The position numbers were made by a program, and so were the translations under genes. 64,000 nucleotides of DNA from Piliocolobus tephrosceles. Taxonomy: Eukaryota; Chordata; Mammalia; Primates; Cercopithecidae. The notes below the pieces were generated by a model. It saw nothing but the letters and a program-made list of their open reading frames with translations, searched no databases and had not been told where the DNA came from. Below are positions 10,620 through 20,719 of this stretch, piece by piece. Where the stretch lies: assembly GCF_002776525.5 (NCBI RefSeq), contig NC_045434.1:192500545-192564544 (forward strand). Reading direction: 5' to 3'. Within the stretch, counting starts at the first letter, position 1; every line of letters begins with the position of its first letter.

Positions 10620-11310
10620 GCCTCCGTATTTATTAAGAAGAGGACTAACTTACCCTCCACTGTAAAAGCTACCCAAAGCATCTGTGATGGTCCAGGAGGC
10701 TCCCAAGGCGATCGGGCTGTGTCAGTCCTCAGCCGCTAAGCCGAGATGATCTGGGAAGGAGTCAGTCAGAGAGCTCTAGGCCAGAGTTCCAGGGGCTCTG
10801 GGAGTGGCTGCCAGGTGAGTTGGACAGTCTGATTTCCAGTGGGGTCCTGCACAGATGGGACACAGCTTAGGAGGAAACCTGGGCTGTGGGCACTCCTTGG
10901 CCCAGTGGCCAGATTTCTGGGACTTGAAGCAAGATCCTGGGGGAGGAGGTCCTGGAGGAATATCTGGCCACTGCGGTTTAGGTGTTCTGAAGTTCTAGTG
11001 TGCTAGAGATGTGGTTGGGGTTTCTCTCACAGCAGAGGCAAGTAATTGCAACACTTCTCTATTATTGTACACCTTGAAGGCAAGGTTAATTAAGTTCTGT
11101 TGTGGGGTTTGAGGGCCAGAATCTAATTTTTGGAGTTTTTTCTAATGTCGGGAGCAGATTGGGTAATAAAATGCATATCGAGAATAAGATGGCCTTCTGG
11201 CCCCTCTGTGTCTGGGGTGGTAAAGCATGTAAGGGTAAAGCATGTAAGGGTCCATATAATGGACCATGGACTGGGCTGGGTTTTTATATTTAATGAAAAA
11301 GAGCCTAAAT
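10620..11310 (-). pseudogene. gag: HERV-H gag 3' part with zinc knuckles, broken
   Basis: The minus strand encodes two nucleocapsid-like zinc knuckles in one frame. The first runs from Cys at 10931-10929 to Cys at 10892-10890 with spacing C-x2-S-x4-H-x4-C, so its second Cys is Ser. The second reads C-P-I-C-A-G-P-H followed by x4-C. Frame breaks separate this part from the capsid part upstream. Loss of one ligand in knuckle 1 would impair zinc and RNA binding. Confidence 0.7.
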
Positions 11311-11311
11311 G

Positions 11312-11797
11312 CTAACTGATTTGGGGAAAGTCTGATAGAGAAAAAGGAGCATTAACCTTGACTATGCCTTTAGCTCCAGCCACTTCTTTAAGAGGAAATT
11401 GTTGGGCAGGTGGGGGAGGGTTAGTCATGGAACAAAACTGTAAGCTGGACCGGGTGTGAGGAAGGGAGGTGATAGAAGGATTATAGAGTGGGGGAGCAGA
11501 GGCTGAGGAAAAATTGGGACCTGGCTTGGCCTGGCGAGGAGCAGCCTGGGGAGAAGTGGAGAGGTCAGATGAGTCCGTAGAAAAGAAGGATTCAAAGCAC
11601 TCAGAACTTGGGGTGGAGACTGAAGGAACAGACAGGAGAGAAAGAAGAAAGATTTGGGATGAGTTGCACTGGGAGCAGAGACTAGGGAGGGACCGATGTG
11701 TAAAAGAATGCCTGGATGTCAGGCACCTCGGACCATTTGCCCATTTTTCAACAAAAATCATCCAGGTCTTATAAAATGGAGAAATCAAAAGTGCCAT
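11312..11797 (-). pseudogene. gag: HERV-H gag remnant: matrix/capsid linker, proline-rich
   Basis: A 161-codon open frame, rich in Pro and Ser in its middle ('NPPPPAQQFPL'), lies directly downstream of the matrix-like frame and continues the gag order. It is in a different frame from the matrix part, with the break near 11800. Identity rests on position in the provirus and my recollection of HERV-H gag. The Met at the start of the frame is internal. Confidence 0.65.
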
Positions 11798-11804
11798 TAT
11801 CTGG

Positions 11805-11966
11805 CTACTTGGAACTATTGTTGAGTTTGTACTGGGGCCAAACGGTATTGCAGAAGAAAATAAGACACTTAGATTTTAGGTCAGGTGTGAGTTGAAGAGG
11901 TTTTAAGTTTTTGAGAACACAGGCTAAGGGAGAAGAAGGAGGAATGGAGGGTGGAAGGTTGCCCAT
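11805..11966 (-). pseudogene. gag: HERV-H gag remnant: start and matrix N-terminus
   Basis: The likely gag start codon is at 11966-11964 (M-G-N-L). A Gly at position 2, as used for N-myristoylation of retroviral matrix, supports this choice over the longer upstream open frame, which reaches 12149 through the leader. The frame stops after about 53 codons at 11805. The rest of gag continues in another frame, so the gene is broken. Confidence 0.65.
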
Positions 11967-12360
11967 AGTGAAGGAAGCAAGCCCAGAGAAAAGAGAGGGT
12001 AGAGACATGGAGAAGGGAGGGGGGTGGTGAGCAGCCCTGGGCTGCAATGTGGGTGAGCAGCCAAAGCAAGCATCCCCGCAATTGACTTGCCACCAAGGGA
12101 ATGTGGGCGAATGACCAAGGCAGGCGTCCCCATGATGATCAGACACCAATGAAATGTGGGTAAATAATCAGGCAGACATCCCTGCAGTGATTAAGCACCA
12201 AGGGAAGACCGTATTCCCCAAGTCCGTGACTGGCACTGGAGTTTTGGGTCCGTGGATAAAATGTGTCTTCTTTGTCTCTGCTAGAGAGGAAAAGAACTGG
12301 AACTGGAAGGACAGGGAGATTGAAGGGTAGCAAAAGAGACTGGAGAAGAGAGTGAAAAGA

Positions 12361-12511
12361 CCGCTTACCCGATTTGAAATTGGTGAGATGTTCCTTGGGC
12401 TGGTTGGTCTAAGGACCCGAGGTCACAGGTGGATCTCCTCACAGAGTGAGGGTGAGGACAGGGGACTGGTCTCCTGAAGGAGTCCTCCTGTCCCGGGTCT
12501 TCGGCACCAAA
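12361..12511 (-). promoter_or_regulatory. HERV-H leader: primer binding site and splice donor
   Basis: Just inside the 5' LTR the minus strand reads TGGTGCCGAAGACCCGGGA (12510-12492). This is one inserted base away from the complement of the tRNA-Phe 3' end, and it differs from the tRNA-His site after which HERV-H is named. Further downstream a GTAAG splice donor begins at 12368, in the position used by HERV-H to make spliced transcripts. Confidence 0.75.
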
Positions 12512-12899
12512 TGTCACTCGCGTCTGTGTGAAGAGAGTCCACCCACAGGCTTTGTGTGAGCAACAAGGCTGTTTACTTCACCTGGGTGCAGGCGGACTGA
12601 ATCCGAAAAAGGAGTCAGCAAAAGGTGGTGGGATTATCATTAGTTCTTACAGGTTTTGGATAGGCGTACAAAGTACATTCTCAAGGGCGGGGAGAATATT
12701 ACAAAGTACCTTCTTAAGGGAGGGGGAGACTATATCGTATCAGTTAGGGTGGGGAAGGAACAAATCACAATGGTGGAATGTCATCAGTTAAGGCTATTTT
12801 CACTTCTTTTGTGGCTCTTCAGTTGCTTCAGGCCATCTGGATGTATACGTGCAGGTCACAGGGGATATGATGGCTTAGCTTGGGCTCAGAGGCCTGACA
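12512..12899 (-). promoter_or_regulatory. LTR7: 5' LTR of the HERV-H provirus, TATA motif lost
   Basis: This LTR is a 388-bp partner of the 3' LTR, aligned over its whole length with about 27-30 differences by eye. The equivalent of the TATAAG motif reads TGTAAG (12651-12646), so the 5' promoter copy is lesioned while the 3' copy is not. Its U3 start 'tgtcaggcctctgagcccaa' borders the target duplication. Confidence 0.88.
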
Positions 12900-13685
12900 A
12901 GAACAAGTAGACACAGAGTCAAAAAGGATATAAAAGACACATCAAACAACTTGTTCTAATAGGCATTTATAAAACTCTCTACCCAACAATAGTGGGATAC
13001 ATATTATAATCAAAATGCATGTGAAACACTGATCAAGATTGATTGCATAAACAAAGTCTTGAAGAATAAATCAAAAGAAAAATTAACAAGTATTTTGAAC
13101 TGAATGAAAATTAAAACCTGACATATCAAAATTTATGACATTCCATGAAAGTAGTACTTTAGGAATAATTTGTGGCACAAAACACCTATATTAGAAAATG
13201 AGGAAAAAAAAAAAAAAGAAAATGAGAAAGGTGTCAAATCAATGGCTTCGGCTTCCATGTTAAGAAGCTAGAAGAGCTTAGAAGAGCAATTTAAGCTCAA
13301 AACAGAGAAAAGATAATAAAGATCAGACCAAAAATTAATGAGATAGACAACATATTAACATAAATTATAATAAAATCTAGTTGAGAAGATTAATAAAATA
13401 ATAACTATATATCTGAGGGATTGAGAGAAAAGAGAGAAATTATAAATCACTAATATCAGAAATGAGAGAGGTAAGATTGCTATCAATTCTACAGGTATTA
13501 AAATGAGTGTAAAGGAATAGTATAAACAACTTTATGCAAACAAACTTGACAACCTATGTAGATAAATTTGTTTAAATACATAAATTACCAAAGATCACTC
13601 AAGAAGAAATCGACTGCCAGGATAATCGCATACCTCTTAGAGAAATTGAATAATTGAACTTGCAGTTAAAAATCTCCCATGAACA

Positions 13686-13993
13686 GCTAGGTGCAGCGGC
13701 TCACACCTGTAATCCCAGCACTTTGGGAGGCTGAAGTGGGAGGATTGCTTGAATTCAGGAGTTCAAGCCCAGCCTGGGCAACAGCAACATAGTGACACCC
13801 GCATCTCTAGAAAAACTAAAAAGTTAGACAGGCATGCTGGTGTGTGCCTATAGTCTCAGCTACTCAGGAGGCTGAGGTGGGAGGATCACTTGAGTCCTGA
13901 AGTTTGAGGCTACAGTGAACTATGATCATACCACTGAATCTAGTCTAGGTGACAGGACAAGACTTTGCCTCAAAAACAAAAACAAAACAAAAT
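13686..13993 (+). mobile_element. Alu: AluJ-type SINE
   Basis: A strongly diverged Alu ('gtgcagcggctcacacctgt') with both monomers and an A-rich (CAAAA)-type tail at 13972-13993. Divergence is higher than in the neighbouring Alus, fitting AluJ. It is inserted in L1M ORF2. Confidence 0.92.
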
Positions 13994-14149
13994 AAATCCT
14001 TCCCTCTAGAAAACTCAAGACCTAGATAGCTTCTCTACAGAATTCTACAAAATATTTAAAGATGACATAATATCAAATCTACACAAAGTTTTCCATACAA
14101 TTGAAGAGGAGGGACCACTTGCTAACTCATTCTGAGTCCAGCATTACCT

Positions 14150-14545
14150 TGAGATATGGTTTGAATGGTTTTGTCCTTTCTTGATTCGTGTTGAAACCTA
14201 ATCCCCAGTGCAACAGTATTGGGAGGTGAGGGCTTCTGGGAGGTGTTTACATCATGAGAGTTCTGCCCCCATGGATGGATTAATGCTGTTATAAAAGGGC
14301 TTGAAGGAGAGAGTTCACATCTTTTGTACATCTGCCTTCTGACATGTGAGAACACAGCATGTCTCCCCTCTGCAAGATGCAGTGTTCAAGGCACCATCAT
14401 GGAAGCGGAAAGACTGTACCCTATCCTACTGATGCCTTGACCTTGAACTTCCTAGTCTCTAGGACTGTGGGAAATAAATTTCTGTTCTATATAAATTATA
14501 TAGTCTCAGATATATTCCTATAGCAACACAAAACAGACTAAGACA
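14150..14545 (+). mobile_element. MLT1: MLT1-type MaLR solo LTR
   Basis: The LTR runs from 'tgagatatggtttgaatggt' to 'aacagactaagaca', with the MaLR features of a TG...CA terminus, 'gttataaaagggcttgaagg' and 'ctgtgggaaataaatttctg' (poly(A) signal AATAAA). L1M ORF2 sequence reads through on both sides. No internal MaLR sequence is present. Confidence 0.82.
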
Positions 14546-14686
14546 TCCTGATATCAAAATCATGCAAAGACATTACTAGAAAAGAAAACTATAGAATGGT
14601 ATTCCTCATAAACATAGGCTTAAGGTTTTTAAACAAAATTCAGAAAATCAAATCCAGCAATGTATAAGATAGAAAATGCATCATGG

Positions 14687-15024
14687 TGGCTGGGCCTGGT
14701 GGCTCATGCCTGTAATCCCAGCACTTTGGAAGGCCAATGCAAGTGGATCACCTGAGGCTGGGAGTTTGAGACCAGCCTAACCAACAAGGAGAAACCCCTT
14801 CTCTACTAAAAATACAAAATTAGTCAGGTGTGGTGGTGCATGCCTGTAATCCCCACTACTCAGGAGGCTGAGGTGGGAGAATCGCTTGAACCCTGGAAGC
14901 AGAGGTTGTGGTGAGCCGAGATTGCACCATTACATTCCAGCCTGGGTGAGCAACAAGAGCGAAACTCTGTCTCAAAAAGAAAAAAAAAAAAAAAAAAAAA
15001 AAGAAATAAAAAGAAAAAGAAAAA
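14687..15024 (+). mobile_element. Alu: AluS-type SINE with 16-bp target duplication
   Basis: The Alu begins 'ggctgggcctggtggctcat' and ends in a long, interrupted A-tail. The flanks agaaaatgcatcatgg (14671-14686 and 15025-15040) are identical, proving insertion into L1M ORF2 within the reverse-transcriptase region. Confidence 0.95.
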
Positions 15025-15061
15025 AGAAAATGCATCATGGCTAAGTGGAATTTTTCTTAGA

Positions 15062-15394
15062 ATGCAAGGCTGGTTTAATATTAAAAAATCAATCAATGTA
15101 ATTATTGATATTGTAAAACCAAATGATCTAGCACTAGATGTAGTACAACTATTTCACAAAATTCAAGAGCCATTTCTGATAAAAGCTCTCAGCAAAGTAG
15201 GAATAGAAGTGAACTCTTTCATCTTGATAAAGGGTACCCACAATATATCAGCCACTGACATCATACTTACTGATGAAAGACTGAAGGCTTTTCGCCTTGA
15301 GATCAGGAACAAGGTAAAACCCAGCATCACCACTCCTACATGTGAATGTGGTGGAGGTTGCAACCAATGTAACAAAGCAAGAAAAAGAAATTAA
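15062..15394 (+). pseudogene. L1M ORF2: L1M ORF2 reverse-transcriptase fragment (110 codons open)
   Basis: The frame opens with M-Q-G-W-F-N-I and later reads H-K-I-Q-E-P-F-L-I-K and L-S-K-V-G-I-E, all signatures of the L1 RT palm region. The canonical 'F-D-K-I-Q' reads F-H-K-I-Q, so the catalytic Asp preceding the KIQ motif is degraded. The second half diverges into a Cys-rich tail (C-E-C-G-G-G-C-N-Q-C) not typical of L1, probably from frameshifting. It is not functional. Confidence 0.8.
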
Positions 15395-16218
15395 GGGCAT
15401 CCAGATTTAATTAAAGGATTAAAGAAAAAAGTAAACCTGTCATTATTCACAGATATAGAATCTCTTTTTAAAAACTATACTTTTTACTGAAAAATGAGTT
15501 TAGCAAGTTTTCAGGCCATATAATCAATATACAAAAATCAACTGCATTTCTACATATTGGGAATGAATAATTGGAAATTGCAAGAGAAAGTCAATATCAT
15601 TTGCAATAGCATAAGAAATATAAATTTATTAGTGATAAATCTGACAAAAGAAGTATAAGATATATACACTGAAAATTGTAAAAACAAATTTGAGAGAAAT
15701 TTAAAACTACTTAAGTAGACAGAGAGACACAGTGTTCATGGGTTGGAAGACCCATCATTATTAAGATGTTAATTCTTCATAAATTGACTTATAGATTCCA
15801 AATAATCTCAATTGAATCCCAGAAGTGTTTTGCAGTAATTGCCAAGTTGATTCTAAAATTCATATCAAAATGTAAAGAATAGCCAACACAGCTGTTGAAA
15901 AGATCAAAGTTGGGGAATGAATATTACCTGACTTCAAGACATAGGATAATACTACAATGATTAAGAGAATGTGGTACTGGCATCAAGCTAGACAAAGTGA
16001 TCAATGGAACAAAATGGAGAATGCAGAAATAAATCCACCCATTAAGGACAACTTATTTTTGACAAAAATGTAAAGGCAATTCAGTGGATAAAGGATCATC
16101 TTTTCGATAAATGGTGCTGAAACAAAAACTGATATCCATATTTCTAAAAATTGATCCATATCTTGTCCCATACACAAAAATGAATGGTCTGGCAAGTAAT
16201 GAGCATTTCACAAGGGTT

Positions 16219-16241
16219 AGCTGTTACCATTGGTAACAGCT
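16219..16241. repeat. Perfect 11-bp-arm palindrome, 1-bp centre
   Basis: The arms agctgttacca (16219-16229) and tggtaacagct (16231-16241) are perfect reverse complements around a single T. It lies within 30 bp of the point where L1M sequence is no longer recognisable. Confidence 0.9.
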
Positions 16242-16481
16242 GTTATGGCTGCTGATGCCTGAGGCTGTTAGGTGGGTGATCCCACGTGATGTGCAAAGAC
16301 TCCAGACGCAGAGCTGGGATCTCAGAGGAAACTTACAGGGGAAAGATTTCAACTTTGGAGATGTGAGATCTGCCTGTCCTGGGAGCTGCCATTGGCCCAC
16401 AGGTATGGGAGCCAAGACCAGGTAAGGTCTGGGTGGAGACACCAAGGCAGGGATTTCTAAGGGCTGTTGGACTAAGCCTGA

Positions 16482-16640
16482 GGCCATTTACCAGCTATGT
16501 GACCTTATTCAACCTGAGCCTCAGTTTCCTCATTTGCAAAATGGGGGTATAAATGTTTTTGCTGTCAGAAGTAAGTATTCTGCCTATATAGCAGGCAGAG
16601 AGTCTGGTATGCAATAAGCCCTGCAATAAGAACCTCTTTC
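16482..16640 (+). mobile_element. MIR: MIR SINE fragment
   Basis: MIR core and tail signatures: 'accagctatgtgacctt', 'cctcagtttcctcatttgca' and 'aaaatgggggtataaatg'. MIR is an ancient tRNA-derived SINE. Confidence 0.8.
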
Positions 16641-18120
16641 TCCCACTAACATCCTTTAATTTACCAGGGAACGACCACTACAGAGCTGCTCAATTTGTCC
16701 AGTACATGGACCCATGGCTCCTGAGAGGTGGGAAGAGGCTGCCTGCATCCCTGGGCCCTGAATCACCACATAGAGGAAGATGCCTCTGCTCCTCGATGTT
16801 GAAGGTGAGCGCAGGGCAGAGGGCTTAACATGTAACTGAATGGGGTCCTCTGTCTGCCACCCAGGCCTTTGCAGTGTTGATAAATGCCTGTGTTGTCTTC
16901 TTCCCCTGCTCAGGGCTGTGGACTACCCTATGGCCTTTTACCTTCCAGGTTCTGGGGGGCTGGGGAGAGGGGTTAGGTTATGGCTCCTGCAGACAGGGGA
17001 GGAAATGAAGGTGTGGATTCATACATGACTTCCCTAGGGCCACTCAGCAAATCAGTGGTCACTGGGGCTCCTGGCTCCTCCCAGGGTTCCAGGGCATGTT
17101 TTTCTGTGGTGGGGAGGGGACTTCCAGCTGAGCTATCCTCCTGCTGTGGCAGGAGGTCCTGATCCTAAGGCCCTTCACTCAAGGCTATATGGGGCTCCTT
17201 TGTTCTGGTCGTCCCTTAGAAGCTGCCCTAAAGAATCCCCTGGATCCCATTTTACCTGTTCCAGGTACAGACCCTTAGGGTGGTCTCCTCTAAAAGGGTC
17301 CCAAATCCACTTGCATCAGGGAGAGCCCTGGACCCTGCCCCTCCCAGAAATAGACTGGACTTGGGTCTGGAGTGGTTCTGCTTACAACCGTCTAGTACAA
17401 ACCTCCTCTCCCTACCCCTGCCAAACCTCAGGTCATTTCTCAGATGGGAAACTGGAGCTGGCCCAGCCACTCACTCTTTCCTGGTTTGTTCTGTCTCTGA
17501 TTCCCGAGCAATGGGATGAAGCATGAAGTTGAGGGTGAGAGGGCTATGTTATCTCAGGAAGGCCTCTCCAAATATCAGGAGTTGATATTTGAGCTGAGAC
17601 GGTCATAAACTCTCAGGATGGACAGGTGGGTCTTAGAGCTAGATTCTCTGGTCCAGGGATCACCGGGAATATTTTAAAGGGCAGGAGGTGTTCCAGTGTA
17701 AGTACAAAACACAGCAAGCATGACACTAAAGAATCTGGTGGTCAGCCTCCAAGCTGAGGAGTGGTCAGGTGGCAGGACTGTGGCTATCTGGAGCATGCAT
17801 GCCCTCCTGCAGCAGGCAAAAGCTGCCTCACTCAGCCAACTGCCCAGGCCAGAGTGCGAGCCCCAAGAGGCCAGCCTCCCGATGCTGCCAAGAGACAGAG
17901 GTCTGAATTTCTAGGCAATATATCCCCATTTGTAAACTTTGGAAGTCCACCCAATGTTGGAAAAAAAATACTTTATGCAGAAAAAAAACCACATGCACAG
18001 GTGGATACATTCTGCAGCCATCAGTTTGCCACCGCTGACTTAGTCTAACGTCTGCATTTTACAGGTGAGGCCCTTTTGTTGAGGGGGAGTGGAACTTACG
18101 TGAAGACTGGTCCAGAACGA
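16641..18120. other. Unique sequence, no gene seen
   Basis: G+C is moderate. Several open frames of 60-126 codons occur by chance (for example 17146-17526) without domain similarity I can recognise or a splice-site arrangement I would trust. The stretch near 17950-18060 may be an old hAT remnant, but I cannot support a family. Confidence 0.5.
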
Positions 18121-18124
18121 AAGG

Positions 18125-18510
18125 ATCTCTGTGTCTCTCTCCCTGTCCTCTCTCCCCCTTTTCATCTCTGTGCCTGTCTCCATCTCTCTCCCCATCTCCC
18201 CTCCCCTCCGTCTCTGGCTCTCATCTCTCTCCCCTCTCCCTCCTCCCCTCTGTCTCTGGCTCTCCCTCCTCCCCTCTGTCTCTGGTTTTGTCTCTCTCCC
18301 TCCTCCCTTCTGTCTCTGTCTCTGTCTCCCTCATCCCCTCTGTCTCTGGCTCTGTTTCTCTCCCTCCGTCCCCCTCCCCTCTGTCTCTGGCTCTCTGTCT
18401 CTGTCTCCATCTCTGACTCTGCCTCTCCCATACTTGTCATCTCCTCTCTGCCTCTCACTCCGGCCCTCCACCTCCGCCCCCTCCTTTCTCTCCCTCCCTC
18501 CTTTCAGTGA
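18125..18510. repeat. Pyrimidine-rich minisatellite (CTCTGTCTCTGG-type units)
   Basis: Irregular units of the form 'cctcccctctgtctctggct' recur across roughly 385 bp, so the plus strand is almost pure C/T. Unit length varies through insertion and loss of 'ctctccctc' blocks. Long Ser/Leu/Pro-rich open frames on both strands (up to 144 codons) are artefacts of this composition. Confidence 0.85.
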
Positions 18511-18694
18511 CTGTGTTTATTTTCAGAACCTCTGACTCCTTCCCACGCCTCTGACATTTACTCTTTGGAATTAGAATATTTTCTATTTCTTTTTCCCAAA
18601 GCGAGACTGCTGGGTAAGGTTTCCCTGGGGTTCCCACCTGCCCTTCTGGAGGTGAAGTGCTGGAGGCCAAGCTGGCATAAGTCATCTTAGCACT

Positions 18695-18890
18695 GACTGC
18701 GATGATTCGGCACCCGCTGTGCACCAGGCCTTTGTTGTGAACTATGGCGCTCAATCCACCCCGGACCCCTGTAGGATTGTTTTTATTGCCTGCACATGCT
18801 GGATGAGTAAACTGAGGTTGGGGAGGTTAAACAAGGAGTCTGTGCTCACTCAGTGGGTAAGGGACAGAGCAGGGATAAAAGTCCATCTCT
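18695..18890 (-). mobile_element. L2/MIR-class fossil, antisense
   Basis: 'ggatgagtaaactgaggttg' and 'gtgggtaagggacagagcag' match the antisense MIR/L2 tail pattern, preceded by a Cys/His-poor unique stretch. Family is by pattern only. Confidence 0.6.
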
Positions 18891-19249
18891 TTCCTCTGTG
18901 CTGTGCTTTCAAGGTTCATGGGTGCTGGTGCATTGAAGGACATGCAGCATTTTGGGAGAACAAGAGTTTAGGACATGGAGATTGGTATTTAGGAAGAGGG
19001 AACCCCAAGAGTGAAGACATAGGGGTGGGAAAGTGCTGGTGTCTGGGGGGGACCAGTCAGTGGGGCTGGAGCAGAGGTCTCAGGTCCAGGAGCAGGAAAG
19101 GACAAAGACGCTTAGAGGGCAGGCTTGGCCTGTGTGGTTGCAGTTGATGGAAAACCCAGCTCTTCTGGCTGAGCTTAGAAGGAAATGCACCGGTTCCTCT
19201 GAGAGGTCAGTCCAAGAGGTGGGGTGGACAGGGGTGGGAGGAAAGCCTG

Positions 19250-19280
19250 ATGTACGTTATCCCAGAAGGATAACGTACAT
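19250..19280. repeat. Perfect 13-bp inverted repeat with 5-bp loop
   Basis: The arms atgtacgttatcc (19250-19262) and ggataacgtacat (19268-19280) are exact reverse complements around cagaa. Each arm holds an ACGT. It could extrude as a short hairpin. Confidence 0.93.
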
Positions 19281-19334
19281 AAACTACTTCCAAATACCCA
19301 CCTAACAGATCACAGGCATGGGCATGCACAGAGA

Positions 19335-19555
19335 GCTTACCAGGCACTAGGCATCCTAAGCATTTTACACGCTTACATACATTCATTTGCTCAGCAACTC
19401 TGTGAAGTAGACTCCACGAGGGAAAACAATCATCATTTTACGGAGGAGAACACTGAGGCTCAGAGAGGGTATGTGACTAACGCAGCAGGTGGCAGAGCCA
19501 GGAGTTGGACTGTGGTGTCCTGGCTCCAGAGTTTGGGTCTTAACCCACTGACCCC
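19335..19555 (-). mobile_element. MIR: MIR/L2 fossil, antisense
   Basis: Clear antisense MIR/L2 pattern: 'cattttacggaggagaacac', 'gaggctcagagagggtatgt', 'gcaggtggcagagccaggag' and 'gtcttaacccactgacc'. Confidence 0.8.
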
Positions 19556-19916
19556 CCTCCCATAGGATGTGTTCAGGTTGGATCACAGGCAGCCTCACCT
19601 GCTAAGCATACTGGCTTCCTTCAGTGGGAAATGTGGAGCCCTTGACTGTTCCTAAGCAGGGGGATGGCAAGGTCAGAGTGTGCCTGAGAAGAGCAACTGG
19701 CAACAGCATGGGACAGCATGGGGCAGGCCTGGGGGAGGGAGGACAGTGCCCATCTGGGCTGCGGCCAGGGCGGAGGGGTGGATGGGGCGCATCTCAGATG
19801 CCTGCTAATCTCCCCTCAGCCCTGGTGTGCTGGTGAATAAGTTAAATAAGTGCCAGGTGTGGGGCAGGGGCTGGTTGATGATGACGGTCTGGTTCTGCAG
19901 GTGTGCTGAGGCTGGC

Positions 19917-19941
19917 TTTTTTTTTTTTTTTTTTTTTTTTT
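19917..19941. repeat. Poly(T) tract, 25 bp
   Basis: An isolated T homopolymer with no Alu or L1 body attached. Confidence 0.85.
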
Positions 19942-20422
19942 CCAGTGAACTCTGCCCTCCCTCAAGAAGGAGGCAGGCAGGGCTGTGCCCTGTATACTCT
20001 CCTTATATTAGTCTTCTATGAGAAAGAAGGCGTCAAACACTTAGCAGCTTACAAGAATACCTATATTTTATCTGCTGCTGTGGGTCAGGAATCAAGTTCC
20101 TTGTGCAACTGGAGAACAGAGTCCTCCCTCCCAGTCAGGTCCCCCCACTCCCACACATCTGAGGCTGACACGTGCCCCCTCCCTGACATCCAGGTCCTGT
20201 GTGGTCAGGGGCCCAGCCCTCCAGCCTAGGTCTTTTCCCTTCAGAGACCTTGGGAGACACTGGGTGCTGGGAGCCAGAGCATGGACGGCCTGGCCGTAAA
20301 TCAGTGAGAGGCTCCCATCACACCCTGGACAGACAGAGGCCCCAGTGGGAAAGGGGGATCTCATGGAACTGACTGCTCAGCCTCATCCACTCCACGTTTC
20401 AATTACATCTTGTTGGTGCTGA

Positions 20423-20719
20423 AAAGATGCTCAAAGCTAGAACTTATTCCTCGACAGCAGCCTTGGAGGGGCCAGGGGAGCAGAAGGGACACCGACATGC
20501 CACGCACCACACCAGGGACTTTGCATTAAATGTTTGATTTATTTTTCACAATAACATTTGCTCGGTGGTTATTCAAATCCACCTTTAGTATTTTGGGAAA
20601 CTGACATTCAGAGCAGTAAAGCACCTGCCCAAGGTCACAGCCAGTGTGTGGCTGAGCTGGGATTCAGCCCCAGGCGAGTCTCACTCAGAAGCCCGTGCTC
20701 CAGTGCTAGGAACACGGCT
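20423..20719 (+). repeat. Inverted duplication, arm A (contains MIR-like sequence)
   Basis: This roughly 290-bp segment is found again as its reverse complement at 22588-22880. Comparing 20461-20719 with its partner base by base I count about 18 mismatches in about 260 positions, near 93 percent identity, with no large gaps. Part of it (20590-20690, 'caaggtcacagccagtgtgt') looks like an antisense MIR. The match extends well beyond that part, so it is not just two copies of a SINE. Confidence 0.85.

Larger units (their letters stand above)
7410..12899 (-). mobile_element. HERV-H: HERV-H provirus (LTR7-type), antisense, deleted form
   Basis: Two LTR7-type LTRs (7410-7793 and 12512-12899) bound an internal region read on the minus strand. 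The flanks carry the perfect 5-bp duplication agaac (7405-7409 and 12900-12904), which marks one intact integration into L1M ORF2. The internal order is primer binding site, leader with splice donor, gag, pol remnants and env transmembrane remnants. The total is 5.49 kb including a 0.3-kb AluY, so this is the short HERV-H form lacking much of pol and env. All reading frames are broken. By eye the two LTRs are about 93 percent identical, which agrees with an old, simian-age insertion. Confidence 0.93.
12900..16195 (+). mobile_element. L1M: L1M ORF2 continued, broken by Alu, LTR and Alu
   Basis: The L1M interrupted by HERV-H resumes exactly across the agaac duplication and follows ORF2 order: endonuclease end, reverse transcriptase, then C-terminal region. 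Examples are 'caagaagaaatcgactgcca', 'gaagaggagggaccacttgc' and 'gacagagagacacagtgttc'. It fades near 16195 without a 3' UTR or A-tail, so the 3' end is truncated. It is split by an AluJ (13686), an MLT1-type LTR (14150) and an Alu (14687). Confidence 0.88.

Noticed and set aside
18076..18535. Open frames of 134-144 codons rich in Ser, Leu and Pro
   Set aside because: They follow from the C/T minisatellite; every frame across it is open or nearly so and there is no domain or start context.
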